A stretch of DNA of 56,965 bases from Blattamonas nauphoetae (lineage: Eukaryota > Preaxostyla > Oxymonadida): positions 1-56,965 of the forward strand of contig JARBJD010000413.1 in the NCBI GenBank assembly GCA_033064195.1. Reading direction: 5' to 3'. The translations under genes were made by a program, and so were the position numbers. Below are positions 11,048-21,984 of this stretch, piece after piece. Each line of letters opens with the position of its first letter. Positions within the stretch are counted from its first letter, which is position 1. A model generated the notes under the pieces. It did no database searches, had not been told where the DNA came from, and worked only from the letters and a program-made list of their open reading frames with translations.

Positions 11048-11498
11048 AACAGCACCGAGTGATGATAGAAACGAAGCGAGGGACTTCAGGCAGAGCGGCT
11101 GAGGCTGCGAGTGGTGGATGTGATGATGGGGAAGAGCGGGCTGAGCAGCGACGGGATCTTCAATTTGGACAGCTCGTTCAGTTCGCGCTCTCCAACTTCA
11201 TTCCCACAAACCACATCGTCCACCACCTCCCCCAACACCACAATCCAATCCACACTTTCCACCACTTAAGTCCTGTGCCGTTGGATGTGAAGATAATCTA
11301 CGAAGTGATCAAGTCCAACAACGAGAGAATCGCAAAGTCGCATGACTCATCTCTTTAATCCATTTCACTGTATTGGTTCCATGAACCATTTTTTTCTGAA
11401 CCTGTGCACATAGTTCCGGAATACGTTGTCTTTTGGATTATTGAAAACTCCTTCATTCGTGACAACGATATATTTCACAAGCAGTTAAATCGAAAAAA

Positions 11499-11816
11499 AT
11501 GATTCAATCAGAAAAGATTGACCTAAACGCACGATTATGGTTTGATCACACCACACTCATTGACAGAACGACTTTGGAGATCAGAACGTCTGGAATCTCC
11601 ATTCAGAAATGCAAACAATGTGAATGTGTGAAGGATACAAGGATATTTGAAAATCGAAATGTCGCTCGAACTTTTTCCGTTACGATCTATGATCTCAAAA
11701 ATATTGACCCATGTTCTATCTGGGCATGGCTGGACGATGTCAACATTCATACATTCGCTGAACTGCCATTCAAGGTACAGTCAGTTCCATCGACTCTATT
11801 GCGACTGTGCGAGTGA
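11499..11816 (+). CDS. hypothetical 105-codon frame
   Basis: This frame has unbiased composition (SEKIDLNARLWFDHTTLIDR, SVTIYDLKNIDPCSIWAWLD) and lies in an otherwise empty stretch between the beta-helix fragment and the first ARM-like gene. No homology is recognised and a shorter minus frame overlaps it. It could be a remnant exon or chance. Confidence 0.2.
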   Translation: MIQSEKIDLNARLWFDHTTLIDRTTLEIRTSGISIQKCKQCECVKDTRIFENRNVARTFSVTIYDLKNIDPCSIWAWLDDVNIHTFAELPFKVQSVPSTLLRLCE

Positions 11817-11949
11817 CCACGGGGCAGTCCCTTCTTCTCCACACCATCCGACGAAGAGCGTCCTGCATTCCTTCGATTCTGTCGGAAGGGCTCAGTTGGA
11901 AGAGAGGCATTGTTGGATGTGATGTCATATTCTGATTCATTTCTCATTT

Positions 11950-12165
11950 TCATAACTTTCTTCCAGAGAGAGAGAGGCAGTGAGAGAGAAGGAGAGTGTG
12001 GCGACCATCGAGCGAGACTGGCGAGGGAGAATCCCAATCGCCGCCGCAAACCAAACAATGAGGTGATGCCAGAGTCGAAAAAGATCACACAAACAGTGTT
12101 TGTTGTCCAAAAGAAGTCACAAACAGTTCGAAACTGTCGCTGGTTCTTGTGTGTATCTTTGCCTG
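11950..12165 (-). repeat. conserved 3' block of the ARM-like genes, copy 1
   Basis: The stretch containing GCGACCATCGAGCGAGACTG, AACCAAACAATGAGG and CACAAACAGTGTTTGTTG lies directly after the stop of the ARM-like gene at 12166. It recurs in the same relative place at 16680-16897, 36700-36920 and 44220-44403. The duplication unit therefore included more than 200 bp of 3' sequence. It may hold 3' untranslated signals. Confidence 0.75.
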
Positions 12166-13170
12166 TCATCGAAGGTTCATGCCCAGCAGGTTGTTCAATG
12201 CGATAGATTTGTCAACGGTCCACCGAGCATAGGTTCGTGTTCGGTTGTTTTGCAGCTTTTGCTCAATCACATCTTCGATGCCCTCCATTCTCAACATTCG
12301 ATTCGCGTCCGTCCTCATCTGTTGATCTTCTCCACCTTGTTCGTTCCATTCCCGCAGGAAACTGTGTATTAAATACAGAAAATACCAGATTGACTCATCG
12401 TTTTTGTAGAATGTGAGACAACTTGTGATCGTGAGAAAGACTGGCATATGAACAACAAAATCCATTGTTGCTCGATAATATGGACACATTTCGAGGATTT
12501 GGGCGAGGAGTGCCAGATAATAAGACGATAGTTTTTCATCGAAGATCGAAAATCGATTCACGCATAAATGGCGAATATATCTCTCCGAAGGTGCAAGAAC
12601 TTGCTTCAAAACTGTCTCATGAACAGCTTGTTGTTCATTCTCATCTTCAATTCCGAGAAATCTGAGACCATTCGGAGTTGAAAGATAGATAGTCCAGCTG
12701 ATGCTTTTCATGAGGTTTATGTGGATATCTTCTGCTTCGGCAAAAGAAAGAGATTGTGGATTGAGACTGATGACGATTTGAGGGAGCAGATCAGCTTTGA
12801 CGAGGGCAAGTCGGATGTAAAGCGAGCACCACATGATCAATGTTCCCAGCATCTTCATTGCTGCTGTGGTGATGACTTGATTGGCAGAAGGAATGAGCAC
12901 CACAATGGATTGTACGAAGTCAGTCGGAGAATTGCCAGAGGAAGATGCAAGTTTCCTGAGAAAAGCATCTGCTGAGTCGTCATCATCCGGATCCACATAT
13001 TCGAGGAACTTCACGACTTTAGCTTCCAAAGATACATCAAGTTCAGGTTGGAGTTTCACTGTGGCAACGAGAGATTGAAAAACAACAGCATTATCTTCGT
13101 AAGATTGTGGCAGTTGTCCAAATACAGTAGTTGGACAATTTTGATAATTTGGAAACTTTGTTGATCCCAT
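12166..13170 (-). CDS. ARM-like family protein, 334 aa, altered N terminus
   Basis: A member of the repeated family: VVFQSLVATVKLQPELDVSL, FVQSIVVLI, LALVKADLLPQIVISLNP, AVHETVLKQVLAPSERYI, LCVNRFSIFDE, CPYYRATMDFVVHMPVFLTI and the end NNLLGMNLR. The fold predicted from composition is an all-helical solenoid with no catalytic motif; the function is unknown. Unlike its relatives it lacks the SPFLNWN signature, and its first about 27 residues do not match. The conserved upstream box is also missing, so the 5' end was replaced. The body of the frame is intact. Confidence 0.75.
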   Translation of the reverse strand: MGSTKFPNYQNCPTTVFGQLPQSYEDNAVVFQSLVATVKLQPELDVSLEAKVVKFLEYVDPDDDDSADAFLRKLASSSGNSPTDFVQSIVVLIPSANQVITTAAMKMLGTLIMWCSLYIRLALVKADLLPQIVISLNPQSLSFAEAEDIHINLMKSISWTIYLSTPNGLRFLGIEDENEQQAVHETVLKQVLAPSERYIRHLCVNRFSIFDEKLSSYYLALLAQILEMCPYYRATMDFVVHMPVFLTITSCLTFYKNDESIWYFLYLIHSFLREWNEQGGEDQQMRTDANRMLRMEGIEDVIEQKLQNNRTRTYARWTVDKSIALNNLLGMNLR

Positions 13171-13859
13171 GCGCGTTCTGAAGCCGATTGATGTCCATTC
13201 TCAACAGCAACTTCCTTCCACAAAGTCGAGTCCTCCCATCCACCAACTACTTCCCATCTCGTCATCAGCACGCTCTATCCAACAAACATCTGATTGAGGG
13301 ACCAATTCGGTAGGTCTGACAGTCCAACACATATTCCGGCGTGGGATCAACAGCTGATGGTCTGTCGTTCTCACAGAGAACTCTCAACATCGCGACGAAT
13401 GGAAGGATCGTACTGTGACATGACATGATTTGGAGCTGGAGAAAAGGTTCGCATTTTGTTTGTCTTTTTTCCGGCATTTTCCAATTTCCCAAAATTGTCC
13501 AACAATTGTGTTTTTGAAAAGCAACATTTCACTATGGATGGTTTCACTTTTTTATTTTTCTCCAAATTCTTGAAAACACGTATATATGACGGAAAAGGGG
13601 TTAGTTTCGACATTGAACTTCGATCGCGTTCATAAACGATGGTTTCTGAAAACCCCAGTTTGTCACACTTTTTGTCACATTTCAGTATTTACTTAAGTGT
13701 GGATAGTGAAATGCTTCCAAAAAGTGTGTTCGGTTATGGAAAATCGAAATTTCTGCCTATGTCTTGAAAAAACGGAGGAAATGATCCCATTGAAGATCTC
13801 GGCACATATAGCTTCAATTATTATATGAGGTTCATCATTTGTCCAAAACAAGGACACAT

Positions 13860-14340
13860 ATTCCAATTTCTGAAAGAGATCCTATTCAATCATCCATATA
13901 GATACCTTCGATGCGATCTTCTTTTCTGAATCTATTTTCATGTTCCGCCTGGAATATTGTGAGAGAATGAATCTCATACCGACTGTAATGTGATGATTGG
14001 TTCTGTTTCGTGGCTCTGAGAACCAAGTTAGCACCAGGTTCGAGAATTTGGGAGATGGTCAAAGATGGCATCTTTTTCGAGTGATCTGAATGGAATTGGA
14101 AGTCAAAAATGAACAAAATTATGTCAAACTGATGAATTGTTGGAACAGAGTCTTGTTTTCGTCCATTTGGAGGAAGTTGGATGAATGAAGACAACTTTGA
14201 GAGAAGAACGTCATTCGGTGAGAAGAGGATGAAAACAAACAACCTGTAGATACCTTCAAGCCCTGTCATATGATGAGAGAAAGTGGTGTCTGGAAGGATA
14301 AGAGCTAAAATTAGGTAAGAAGAGCGGTGAAACCGATGTT
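13860..14340 (-). CDS. intron-bearing gene fragment, unknown
   Basis: The minus strand stays open for 161 codons (13886-14371) but also contains good intron signals: GTTTGACATAA...CCATTCAG (about 44 nt), GTATGAGATT...ATTCCAG (31 nt) and GTATCTATATGG...CTTTCAG. Spliced pieces read LLSKLSSFIQLPPNGRK, DHSKKMPSLTISQILEPG and AEHENRFRKEDR. No family is recognised. Its 5' side is joined to a truncated ARM-like N terminus. Confidence 0.3.
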
Positions 14341-14359
14341 TACTTTCAAAAATATTGAG

Positions 14360-14465
14360 ACAGTTCTTCATCCCAATTCAGGAACGGTGAGCAATCCATC
14401 GAAAATGGCAACTGAGGAACGGACATATTAGCGCACGTTGCACTTGAGGAGGTATCGTTTTTCAT
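14360..14465 (-). pseudogene. ARM-like family N-terminal remnant
   Basis: From an ATG at 14465 the frame reads MKNDTSSSAT, then LPFSMDCSPFLNWDEELSQY. This matches the first about 35 residues of the intact members (SPFLNWN signature). The rest of the family protein is absent, replaced by the unrelated fragment at 13860-14340. A variant of the upstream box lies at 14504-14520. Confidence 0.65.
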
Positions 14466-14503
14466 GTCAAGTGTAGTTATTCTGTTTGACTTGGAGATGA
14501 AAT

Positions 14504-14520
14504 TCTCGTTACGGGTCAGA
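14504..14520 (-). promoter_or_regulatory. variant of the ARM-family upstream box
   Basis: The plus strand reads CTCGTTACGGGTCAGA, one base from the CTCGTTATGGGTCAGA found before the intact genes. It lies 39 nt before the remnant ATG rather than 24-26. Confidence 0.4.
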
Positions 14521-14605
14521 GTTTCAACCAAAAACAATCGTATTGAGATGAAATGATCATTGAAAAGGAAGGTAAAAAGGAAACAACGAAGATTGAGACA
14601 ATTTA

Positions 14606-15550
14606 TTAATTAAGAGAGAGAATGAACGAGTGAAGCAACGCAGAGAACAAAACAAGAGGGTTAGGTGTCAGAAAGAGGGGTGTGGCAAGGTTATTTCCTC
14701 CATTTCTCTGCGACACTGTTGTCCAACAACAACACGTCCAGTGTGGGCAGGTCGAGCGGTCAGTCAGAGCACAGCGAGAGCGATGGACGACGCGGCAGAG
14801 AGACCGAAGAGAGAGAATGGGATCGAAATTGGGTCGAGTGAGGTGGAACTCCAAGTTATCCTTCCCGTCGCACTCCGAAAGAGAGAGGATGTCTCGAAAT
14901 GTTGTTTGCAGTGTGCGCTGGAGGCAATCGATGAGACGAGAGCGAAGTTCCATCGCTCGACAACATTCAACAGCATCGTTGGAGAACGAGTGATGATCAA
15001 ACAGAGCATGGAGGGAGTGAGTCGACAATCATGGAGGACAAAGAGAAGGCAGTGCCGACGGAGCAGACGAGGAGAGAGGAGGAGGCAAGTGGGAGGAGGG
15101 GAAGGGTGAATGGACACGACGAGCGTGGAGCAATTGAGATCTCAGATGTAGATGAACACGACGAGAGAAGCAGCAATTCACGATCCTTCACATTCCCAAT
15201 CGTCCATCTCATCTCAGCAAACCTCATCCACACAGACAAGAGCGAGCTCGAATGATGTCAATTTGAAGGGCTGATCCGAGATGAGCGTCGTGCTGTGTGG
15301 AAGACGAAGAACCGAAGGGTTGCGAATCGAGATCCCGAGAACTCGACTGAGCTCTGTCTGATCCATTCGGAGTTGTTAGAACGATCGGCGACTTCGAGAT
15401 CGGCAAGACCAGAAGCAGCTGAGCGCCAGAGAGTGCAAACAGCGCGTCGGGAAGATCGGGATGGACGAAGAGTGTCGTTGCGCCCATCAGTGGCTCTTCC
15501 TCCCTTCACAACACAGACAACCAACTCTCCAGTCAGCAGCTCTTAACATC
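14606..15550 (-). pseudogene. decayed gene of unknown family (copy 1 of a duplicated locus)
   Basis: Overlapping minus frames look coding in turn: 15224-15487 (FVHPDLPDALFALSGAQLLL, SKSPIVLTTPNGSDRAQSSS), 14997-15239 (RFAEMRWTIGNVKDRELLLL) and 14606-15028 (VECCRAMELRSRLIDCLQRT). No single frame covers the locus, and no domain is recognised. The part at 14930-15476 is nearly identical to 24581-25132, and the frames are kept open in both copies, which supports former coding. Confidence 0.35.
14930..15476. repeat. segmental duplication block, copy 1
   Basis: About 547 bp match 24581-25132 with only scattered differences, including long identical runs. Homology begins near GAGACGAGAGCG and stops sharply after GACGAAGAGTGTC. 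The high identity implies a recent duplication. Confidence 0.9.
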
Positions 15551-15882
15551 CATGTCCTGCTTTCCGTTCTTTTTCGACATGTCCAGGCGCTCTGCGGAGA
15601 ATCCTGAAGGAACGATCATTCTCTTCACTTCGTCCCATATGTCAACCCAATTCGGTGGAGGGAGGAGTGTGGGATGCGGGCACAGTGTCATCCATCGAGT
15701 GGACTCCCAAAATTCGAATGAAAGCGTGACAGATTGCACCTTCTTCACCGCACTTCAAGCGCGAGTATGAAGAGACATCTCGCTCTGTTTCTCAACGACT
15801 TGTTGATCGGAATCCTTCTGAGAGACGACGGATTGGATGGGTTTTAGTGCCCGTAGCTTGCAGTCATACATCACCATTTTCG

Positions 15883-16376
15883 GAGTGGCAGAGTGAAGAA
15901 GCAGCGGGTGGGGACATCAAGTCCATTTCGTTCGTTCTTCATCTCACTTCCAGTCGCAGAGCGAGGAGGCAGCGGTTGGGGACATCAAGTGGGCTTCGTT
16001 CGTTCTTCATCTCACTTCCAGTCGCAGAGCGAGGAGGCAGCGGTTGGGGACATCAAGTGGGCTTCGTTCGTTCTTCATCTCACTTCCAGTCGCAGAGCGA
16101 GGAGGCAGCGGTTGGGGACATCAAGTGGGCTTCGTTCGTTCTTCATCTCACTTCCAGTCGCAGAGCGAGGAGGCAGCGGGTGGGGACATCAAGTCCATTT
16201 CGTTCGTTCTTCATCTCACTTCCAGTCGCAGAGCGAGGAGGCAGCGGTTGGGGACATCAAGTGGGCTTCGTTCGTTCTTCATCTCACTTCCAGTCGCAGA
16301 GCGAGGAGGCAGCGGGTGGGGACATCAAGTCCATTTCGTTCGTTCTTCATCTCACTTCCAGTCGCAGAGCGAGGCG
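15883..16376. repeat. minisatellite, 68 bp unit, 7.3 copies
   Basis: Copies begin with GTCGCAGAGCGAGG at 15953, 16021, 16089, 16157, 16225, 16293 and 16361, exactly 68 bp apart. Two unit types differ at linked positions: AGCGGTTGGG with AAGTGGGCTTCG, and AGCGGGTGGG with AAGTCCATTTCG. The plus frames of 117-200 codons over it are artefacts of the repeat. Confidence 0.95.
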
Positions 16377-16679
16377 GGCTTCCTTGATATGGAATGAAGT
16401 GATTTGTGGCTTCGCTCCTTCCGAAGAGAGAGGCAACCGACATACTTAACACAAGCCGGGAGTGGTTGGCTGAATTAAAAAAACACTGTGGTTCTTTCGT
16501 CTTTCCGACGAGTCGAGAACGATCGTCGATGTGGGATCGATTCAGAAATCCCATCTCATCAGTGCAATCAATCATCAAGAGAGGGCAATTTCAGAGAACA
16601 ATCACTCAAACAATCGCACAAACATAAACTCCGACCAATCGCCACCATCCATTCATCAATTGACGCAGTGCCTTCCACA

Positions 16680-16897
16680 AATTAGCAGGGTGAGCAGTGC
16701 GAGAGTGGCGGGGAGGGAGAAGGAGAGTTCGGCAACCACCGAGCGAGACTGGCGAGGGAGAATCCCAATCGTTCCCGCAAATCAAACCATGAGGTGATGC
16801 CAGAGCCCACAAAGATCACACACAAACAGTGTTTGTTGTTAAAAGAAGTCAGAAACAGTTCGAAATGTTCGCTGGTTCTTGTGTGTATCTTTGCCTG
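16680..16897 (-). repeat. conserved 3' block of the ARM-like genes, copy 2
   Basis: Same block as at 11950-12165, directly after the stop of the gene at 16898. Just before it (16596-16680) the sequence also matches 33263-33341, showing how far the shared 3' flank extends. Confidence 0.75.
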
Positions 16898-17959
16898 TCA
16901 TCGAAGGTTCATGCCAAGCAGGTTGTTCCATTCGATCGATTTGTTAACAATGCCACCTCCGAAGTCTCCGTTTCTGTCGTTTTGCAGCCTTTCCTCCGTC
17001 ACATCTTCGATGCCCTCCATTCTCAACATTCTATGCACTGTCTTCCCCTTCTTTTGCACTTCTCCCCTTTTGTTCCATTCCCGCTGGGAATTGATCATTT
17101 CATACAGAAAAGCCCAGATTGAGTTCTCATGTTCGAAGAATGAGAGACAACTTGATATCGTCAGAACGACTGGCATGTGAAGAACAAATTCCATTGTTGG
17201 CTGATAATAAGGACATATTTCGAGGAGTCTGGCGAGAAGTGCAAGGAAACGGAAGGATTGCTTCCCATCGATGATCGAATGACGGTTCACGCACAAATGC
17301 CAAATATACTTCTCCGAAGGTACGACAACTTGCTTCAAGACCGTCTCGTGAACAGCTTGTTGTTCATTCCGATCGTTAATTTTGTGAAATGCGAGAGTAC
17401 CCAGAGTTGGGAGCTCGAGAGAGAAGGAGAGGCTTGTCATGAGAGAGATGTGGATATCTTCTGCGTCTGCGAATGAAAGAGAATGTGGATTGAGAGTGGT
17501 GATGAGTTGAGGGATCAGATCGGCTTTGAAGAGAGCAAGGACAATTTTATGTGAACAGAACAAGGTCAGACCATCCAGCATCTCCATTACTGCGATGGTG
17601 ATTGTTTTACTGCCTGAGGAAATGAGCACCAGAAAGGACTGGATGAAGTTTCTCAACGATTCATCAGTGGTGTGCCCAAAATTGGTGAGAAATTCATCGT
17701 CTGATTCTTCATCACCCTGCTCCACAGAAGTGAGAAATTTCACGGCCATCGCTTCCAGAGAGTCATCAAGAACAGGCTGCAACTTCACGATAGCAACGAG
17801 AGATCGAAAGACAACGGCCTTTTCGGATTCAGTTTCGAATTCTTTTTCGTTCCAATTCAGAAAAGGTGAGAAATCCGTTGAAAATGGTAACTGAGAGGAG
17901 GGCAAATCAGAGCGTGCTGGATTTGAGGATGTGTCTGTTTTATCGTCAAACGAAGTCAT
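16898..17959 (-). CDS. ARM-like family protein, 353 aa
   Basis: Full-length member. Residues about 1-35 hold a Ser-rich leader and SPFLNWN; then VVFRSLVAIVKLQPVLDDSL, FIQSFLVLIS, KADLIPQLITTLNPHSLSFA, AVHETVLKQVVVPSEKYIWH, CVNRHSIIDG, CPYYQPTMEFVLHMPVVLTI, MLRMEGIEDVTEE and a final EWNNLLGMNLR. The sequence is all-helical with no signal peptide or membrane segment. A solenoid or armadillo-like scaffold is inferred from pattern only; the role is unknown. The ATG at 17959 is supported by the conserved box 25 nt upstream. It is uninterrupted, so probably expressed. Confidence 0.85.
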   Translation of the reverse strand: MTSFDDKTDTSSNPARSDLPSSQLPFSTDFSPFLNWNEKEFETESEKAVVFRSLVAIVKLQPVLDDSLEAMAVKFLTSVEQGDEESDDEFLTNFGHTTDESLRNFIQSFLVLISSGSKTITIAVMEMLDGLTLFCSHKIVLALFKADLIPQLITTLNPHSLSFADAEDIHISLMTSLSFSLELPTLGTLAFHKINDRNEQQAVHETVLKQVVVPSEKYIWHLCVNRHSIIDGKQSFRFLALLARLLEICPYYQPTMEFVLHMPVVLTISSCLSFFEHENSIWAFLYEMINSQREWNKRGEVQKKGKTVHRMLRMEGIEDVTEERLQNDRNGDFGGGIVNKSIEWNNLLGMNLR

Positions 17960-17983
17960 TCTGATTGACTCGGAATCGAATCT

Positions 17984-18015
17984 CTCGTTATGGGTCAGAA
18001 CAAATCATGAAAGAA
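17984..18015 (-). promoter_or_regulatory. conserved upstream box of an ARM-like gene
   Basis: The plus strand reads CTCGTTATGGGTCAGAACA followed by AATCATGAAAGAAAG. The box sits 25 nt before the ATG at 17959. The same text at the same distance precedes five other members, which suggests a core promoter or 5' leader element. Confidence 0.55.
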
Positions 18016-18264
18016 AGAGAGTGAGATGAAATATCCGTCCAGAAGGAAGAGGAAAAGCAACCAACGCAGACTGAGACAATTCACGAATGAAGAGAAATTC
18101 TCTGAACGAGATGAAAACAAAGTGGACATCAACTCGTCGAAGAACAACGAATCAACGAGAGAGGCAACGCCCAAATCATAAATTAATGACAAGGAAGAGG
18201 AACAGAACTTTGAAGTGATGAATGAAGACAAGCACGGAACATACCAGTCTGCTCATGAAACGAT
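18016..18264. repeat. intergenic segment shared by three loci (copy 1)
   Basis: This stretch, beginning with the AGAGTGAGATGAAATATCC context, recurs at 27676-27921 and 38011-38261, each time between an ARM-like gene and the 3' end of the divergent paralog. A minus frame of 65-78 codons rich in Phe, Leu and Ser (ENFSSFVNCLSLRWLLFLFL) is open in all three copies. Whether it is translated is unknown. Confidence 0.7.
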
Positions 18265-19353
18265 TCATTTCAGTCGAGGGCAGTTCATTCCCAAATGCTC
18301 CATCACTTCCAACGAGAAGATCTTCACCAACTCTCCATTTCTGGACGAGTTCTCGTGAAGCAGTGTTCGGTCCAGTTCATCTCGGAAGCCTTCACGTTCC
18401 AACGTCTGCAGTAATTTCTTGCCTCGGCTCACAGCTTTGGTGCGTCCGGTCTTCCAAGTTCCGATATTGTCAGAAATGGACCAGATAATGAATTGATGTG
18501 TGTGCACGCGTTCCACTTCGGAGAGAAGAGATTGGATGAGCATTGGGATGTGAGACGAACAAACAAAAAGACGGGTTGGTTGGTGGAATGCACTCACTTG
18601 AAAGATTCTGGATTGTAATCGCAATGTGTTCTTGTATTCATCAATCCACGACATGAAGAGACGATTGTGACTGATCTGGACGAGTGAGGGTTCGATTACG
18701 ATCAACATCTCATGCAACACCACATCTCGGACAGACTGAGGGTCAATGCTGGATGTGGTGGAATGGGATTGGATATCGTTGGTTGAGGCGAGACAGATGC
18801 CAAAATGCTTTATCACGAGAATGTCATTCAGAATGCCTTTATCCAGAAGGACAGAGAGATCTCGCAAGTGAGGTGTCGAAAGCATTCTGGGAAAGAGTTT
18901 GGAGGAAACAAGGGCCAGGCGGTTTGAGAGAGAACAGCTGTCGAGAATTTGTCGTACAAACGTGACAACATCCCTGGAAATCGAAGAATGGGACGAAGAC
19001 AGGAGTGCAGTGATCGAATCTACAAATAATGCTGGAGATTCAGGGGACACTTGTCCTATGGCCGTCAATAAGTCGTCGGAAAAGTGTTTGCGACTGAAAT
19101 GTCGGTTTAAAGATTCCAGAAACGTGGATGCTCTAATGACAAGCTCCTCACCAAACTGGTAGTCATCTCTGACCATCGAAACAAGAGACACAAAGGCTTG
19201 TGCAACAGAATCAATTGATACTGGATCTTTTGGATTCCAGTTCAGGAAGGGAGAGTATTCTGGAACAATCACAAGATAATCAAGAACAAAGGGCGGATAC
19301 CATCTGACGAGATCATCGTGATTGTCTTGTCTTCGCAGTTTAGTGACAATCAA
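18265..19353 (-). CDS. divergent ARM-like paralog, 362 aa
   Basis: Shares the family's opening signature (YSPFLNWNPKD) and overall helical plan: FVDSITALLSSSHSSISRDV, LALVSSKLFPRML, VRDVVLHEMLIVIEPSLVQI, LQTLEREGFRDELDRTL, MEHLGMNC. Most positions differ from the main group, so it forms a second subfamily. The frame is intact. No upstream box is found before its ATG. Two truncated copies of its 3' end lie at 27922-28036 and 38262-38370. The function is unknown. Confidence 0.7.
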   Translation of the reverse strand: MIVTKLRRQDNHDDLVRWYPPFVLDYLVIVPEYSPFLNWNPKDPVSIDSVAQAFVSLVSMVRDDYQFGEELVIRASTFLESLNRHFSRKHFSDDLLTAIGQVSPESPALFVDSITALLSSSHSSISRDVVTFVRQILDSCSLSNRLALVSSKLFPRMLSTPHLRDLSVLLDKGILNDILVIKHFGICLASTNDIQSHSTTSSIDPQSVRDVVLHEMLIVIEPSLVQISHNRLFMSWIDEYKNTLRLQSRIFQVSAFHQPTRLFVCSSHIPMLIQSLLSEVERVHTHQFIIWSISDNIGTWKTGRTKAVSRGKKLLQTLEREGFRDELDRTLLHENSSRNGELVKIFSLEVMEHLGMNCPRLK

Positions 19354-19989
19354 GATGACGACATCGTCTTCATGGGATGATCAAATCAGAGTCCGAAATC
19401 AACGATATGGGGCTTCATGTGCTGTGAAACAAGACCATCCATCAAGAAAACATGATTGAAATGATATCAAATATAAAACATTGCGCATCAAGAGACAGCG
19501 AGCTTTCTAAGGGCAAATCTGATTTCTTCTATTGTGGATTGTTCCATTCAGAATGAACAAGAAAAATGAAAATAAAAAGATGAGTTTGCAATTGTGTGGG
19601 ATAGCTTATGGTGGACCATCTCTAACGCAACGCCTTTATCATCAGGCGGTCGAAATGAAGGATAAACCACAACATGATCTTTCCGTTCTGAGAAGGAGGA
19701 ACTTTGGACTGTGGATGGGATCGAGCGACAGAACTGTTGGTTAGGTGTGCATTAGCTTCCCAACAAGAACGAAGGCTTGACTCAAAGGAATTTCGGATCT
19801 CGAATGAGAATATGGGAGAGCATCTCTGAGTGTTCCGCCTCTGCTGTTCGTCATCCTGAACTCCATTTCGTTCAGAGGCAGAGCAGTGTCGTCGCTGATT
19901 GGGGAGATCGTGTTTGAGTCTGGCACTGATTTTGTGTGAGTCATCGACGTGGCAATGGACGAATGATTCAATGGAGACCGACTGATGTG

Positions 19990-21975
19990 TCGACGGCAAT
20001 GACAGAGGGTGACATAGGCAGAGGATGACATCGGCAGAGGGTGACATCGGCAGAGAGTGACATCGACAGAGGATGACATCGGTAGAGGATGACATCGGCA
20101 GAGAGTGACATCGGCAGAGAGTGACATCGACAGAGGATGACATCGGCAGAGGGTGACATCGGCAGAGGGTGACATCGGCAGAGGGAGACATCGGTAGAGG
20201 ATGACATCGGCAGAGAGTGACATCGGCAGAGAGTGACATCGACAGAGGATGACATCGGCAGAGGGTGACATCGGCAGAGGGTGACATCGGCAGAGGGAGA
20301 CATCGGTAGAGGATGACATCGGCAGAGAGTGACATCGGCAGAGAGTGACATCGACAGAGGATGACATCGGCAGAGGGTGACATCGGTAGAGGGTGACATC
20401 GGCAGAGGGTGACATCGGTTGAGGATGATATCGGCAGAGAGTGACATCGGCAGAGAGTGACATCGACAGAGGATGACATCGACAGAGGATGACATCGGCA
20501 GAGGGAGACATCGGCAGAGGGAGACATCGGTAGAGGGTGACATCGGCAGAGGGTGACATCGACAGAGGATGATATCGGCAGAGAGTGACATCGGCAGAGG
20601 ATGACATCGACAGAGGATGACATCGGCAGAGGGTGACATCGGCAGAGAGTGACATCGGCAGAGAGTGACATCGACAGAGGATGATATCGGCAGAGAGTGA
20701 CATCGGCAGAGAGTGACATCGACAGAGGATGACATCGACAGAGGATGACATCGGCAGAGGGTGACATCGGTAGAGGATGACATCGGTAGAGGGTGACATC
20801 GGCAGAGGATGACATCGACAGAGGATGACATCGGTAGAGGGTGACATCGGCAGAGGGTGACATCGGCAGAGAGTGACATCGGCAGAGAGTGACATCGACA
20901 GAGGATGATATCGGCAGAGAGTGACATCGGCAGAGAGTGACATCGACAGAAGATGACATCGACAGAGGATGACATCGGCAGAGGGTGACATCGGTAGAGG
21001 ATGACATCGGCAGAGAGTGACATCGGCAGAGAGTGACATCGGCAGAGAGTGACATCGGCAGAGAGTGACATCGGCAGAGAGTGACATCGACAGAGGATGA
21101 CATCGGCAGAGGGTGACATCGGCAGAGGGAGACATCGGTAGAGGATGACATCGGCAGAGAGTGACATCGGCAGAGAGTGACATCGACAGAGGATGACATC
21201 GGCAGAGGGTGACATCGGTAGAGGGTGACATCGGCAGAGGGTGACATCGGTTGAGGATGATATCGGCAGAGAGTGACATCGGCAGAGAGTGACATCGACA
21301 GAGGATGACATCGGCAGAGGGAGACATCGGCAGAGGGAGACATCGGTAGAGGGTGACATCGGCAGAGGGTGACATCGACAGAGGATGATATCGGCAGAGA
21401 GTGACATCGGCAGAGAGTGACATCTGCAGAGAGTGACATCGGCAGAGGATGACATCGGCAGAGGGTGACATCGGCAGAGAGTGACATCGGCAGAGAGTGA
21501 CATCGGCAGAGAGTGACATCGACAGAGGATGACATCGGCAGAGGGTGACATCGGCAGAGAGTGACATCGGCAGAGAGTGACATCGACAGAGGATGATATC
21601 GGCAGAGAGTGACATCGGCAGAGAGTGACATCGACAGAAGATGACATCGACAGAGGATGACATCGGCAGAGGGTGACATCGGTAGAGGATGACATCGGCA
21701 GAGAGTGACATCGGCAGAGGGTGACATCGGCAGAGAGTGAGATCGGCAGAGGATGACATCGGCAGAGAGTGACATCGACAGAGGATGACATCGGCAGAGA
21801 GTGACATCGGCAGAGGGTGACATCGGCAGAGAGTGAGATCGGCAGAGGATGACATCGGCAGAGAGTGACATCGGCAGAGGGTGACATCGGCAGAGAGTGA
21901 CATCGGTAGAGGATGACATCGGCAGAGGGTGACATCGGCAGACAGTGACATCGGTAGAGGGTGACATCGGCAGTG
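19990..21975. repeat. 16-bp satellite, about 124 copies
   Basis: The plus strand repeats GTGACATCGGCAGAGA with changes limited mostly to three sites (CGGC/CGAC/CGGT, GAGT/GGGT/GGAT). Since 16 is not a multiple of 3 and the minus strand has no stop, all three minus frames stay open for 701-802 codons with a 16-residue period (CRCHSLPMSLSADVTL). A short relative of about 3 units lies at 26124-26175 in the matching flank of another ARM-like gene. Mutational blocks shared over several units suggest expansion by copying of multi-unit pieces. Confidence 0.97.
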
Positions 21976-21984
21976 ACAGAGCAT

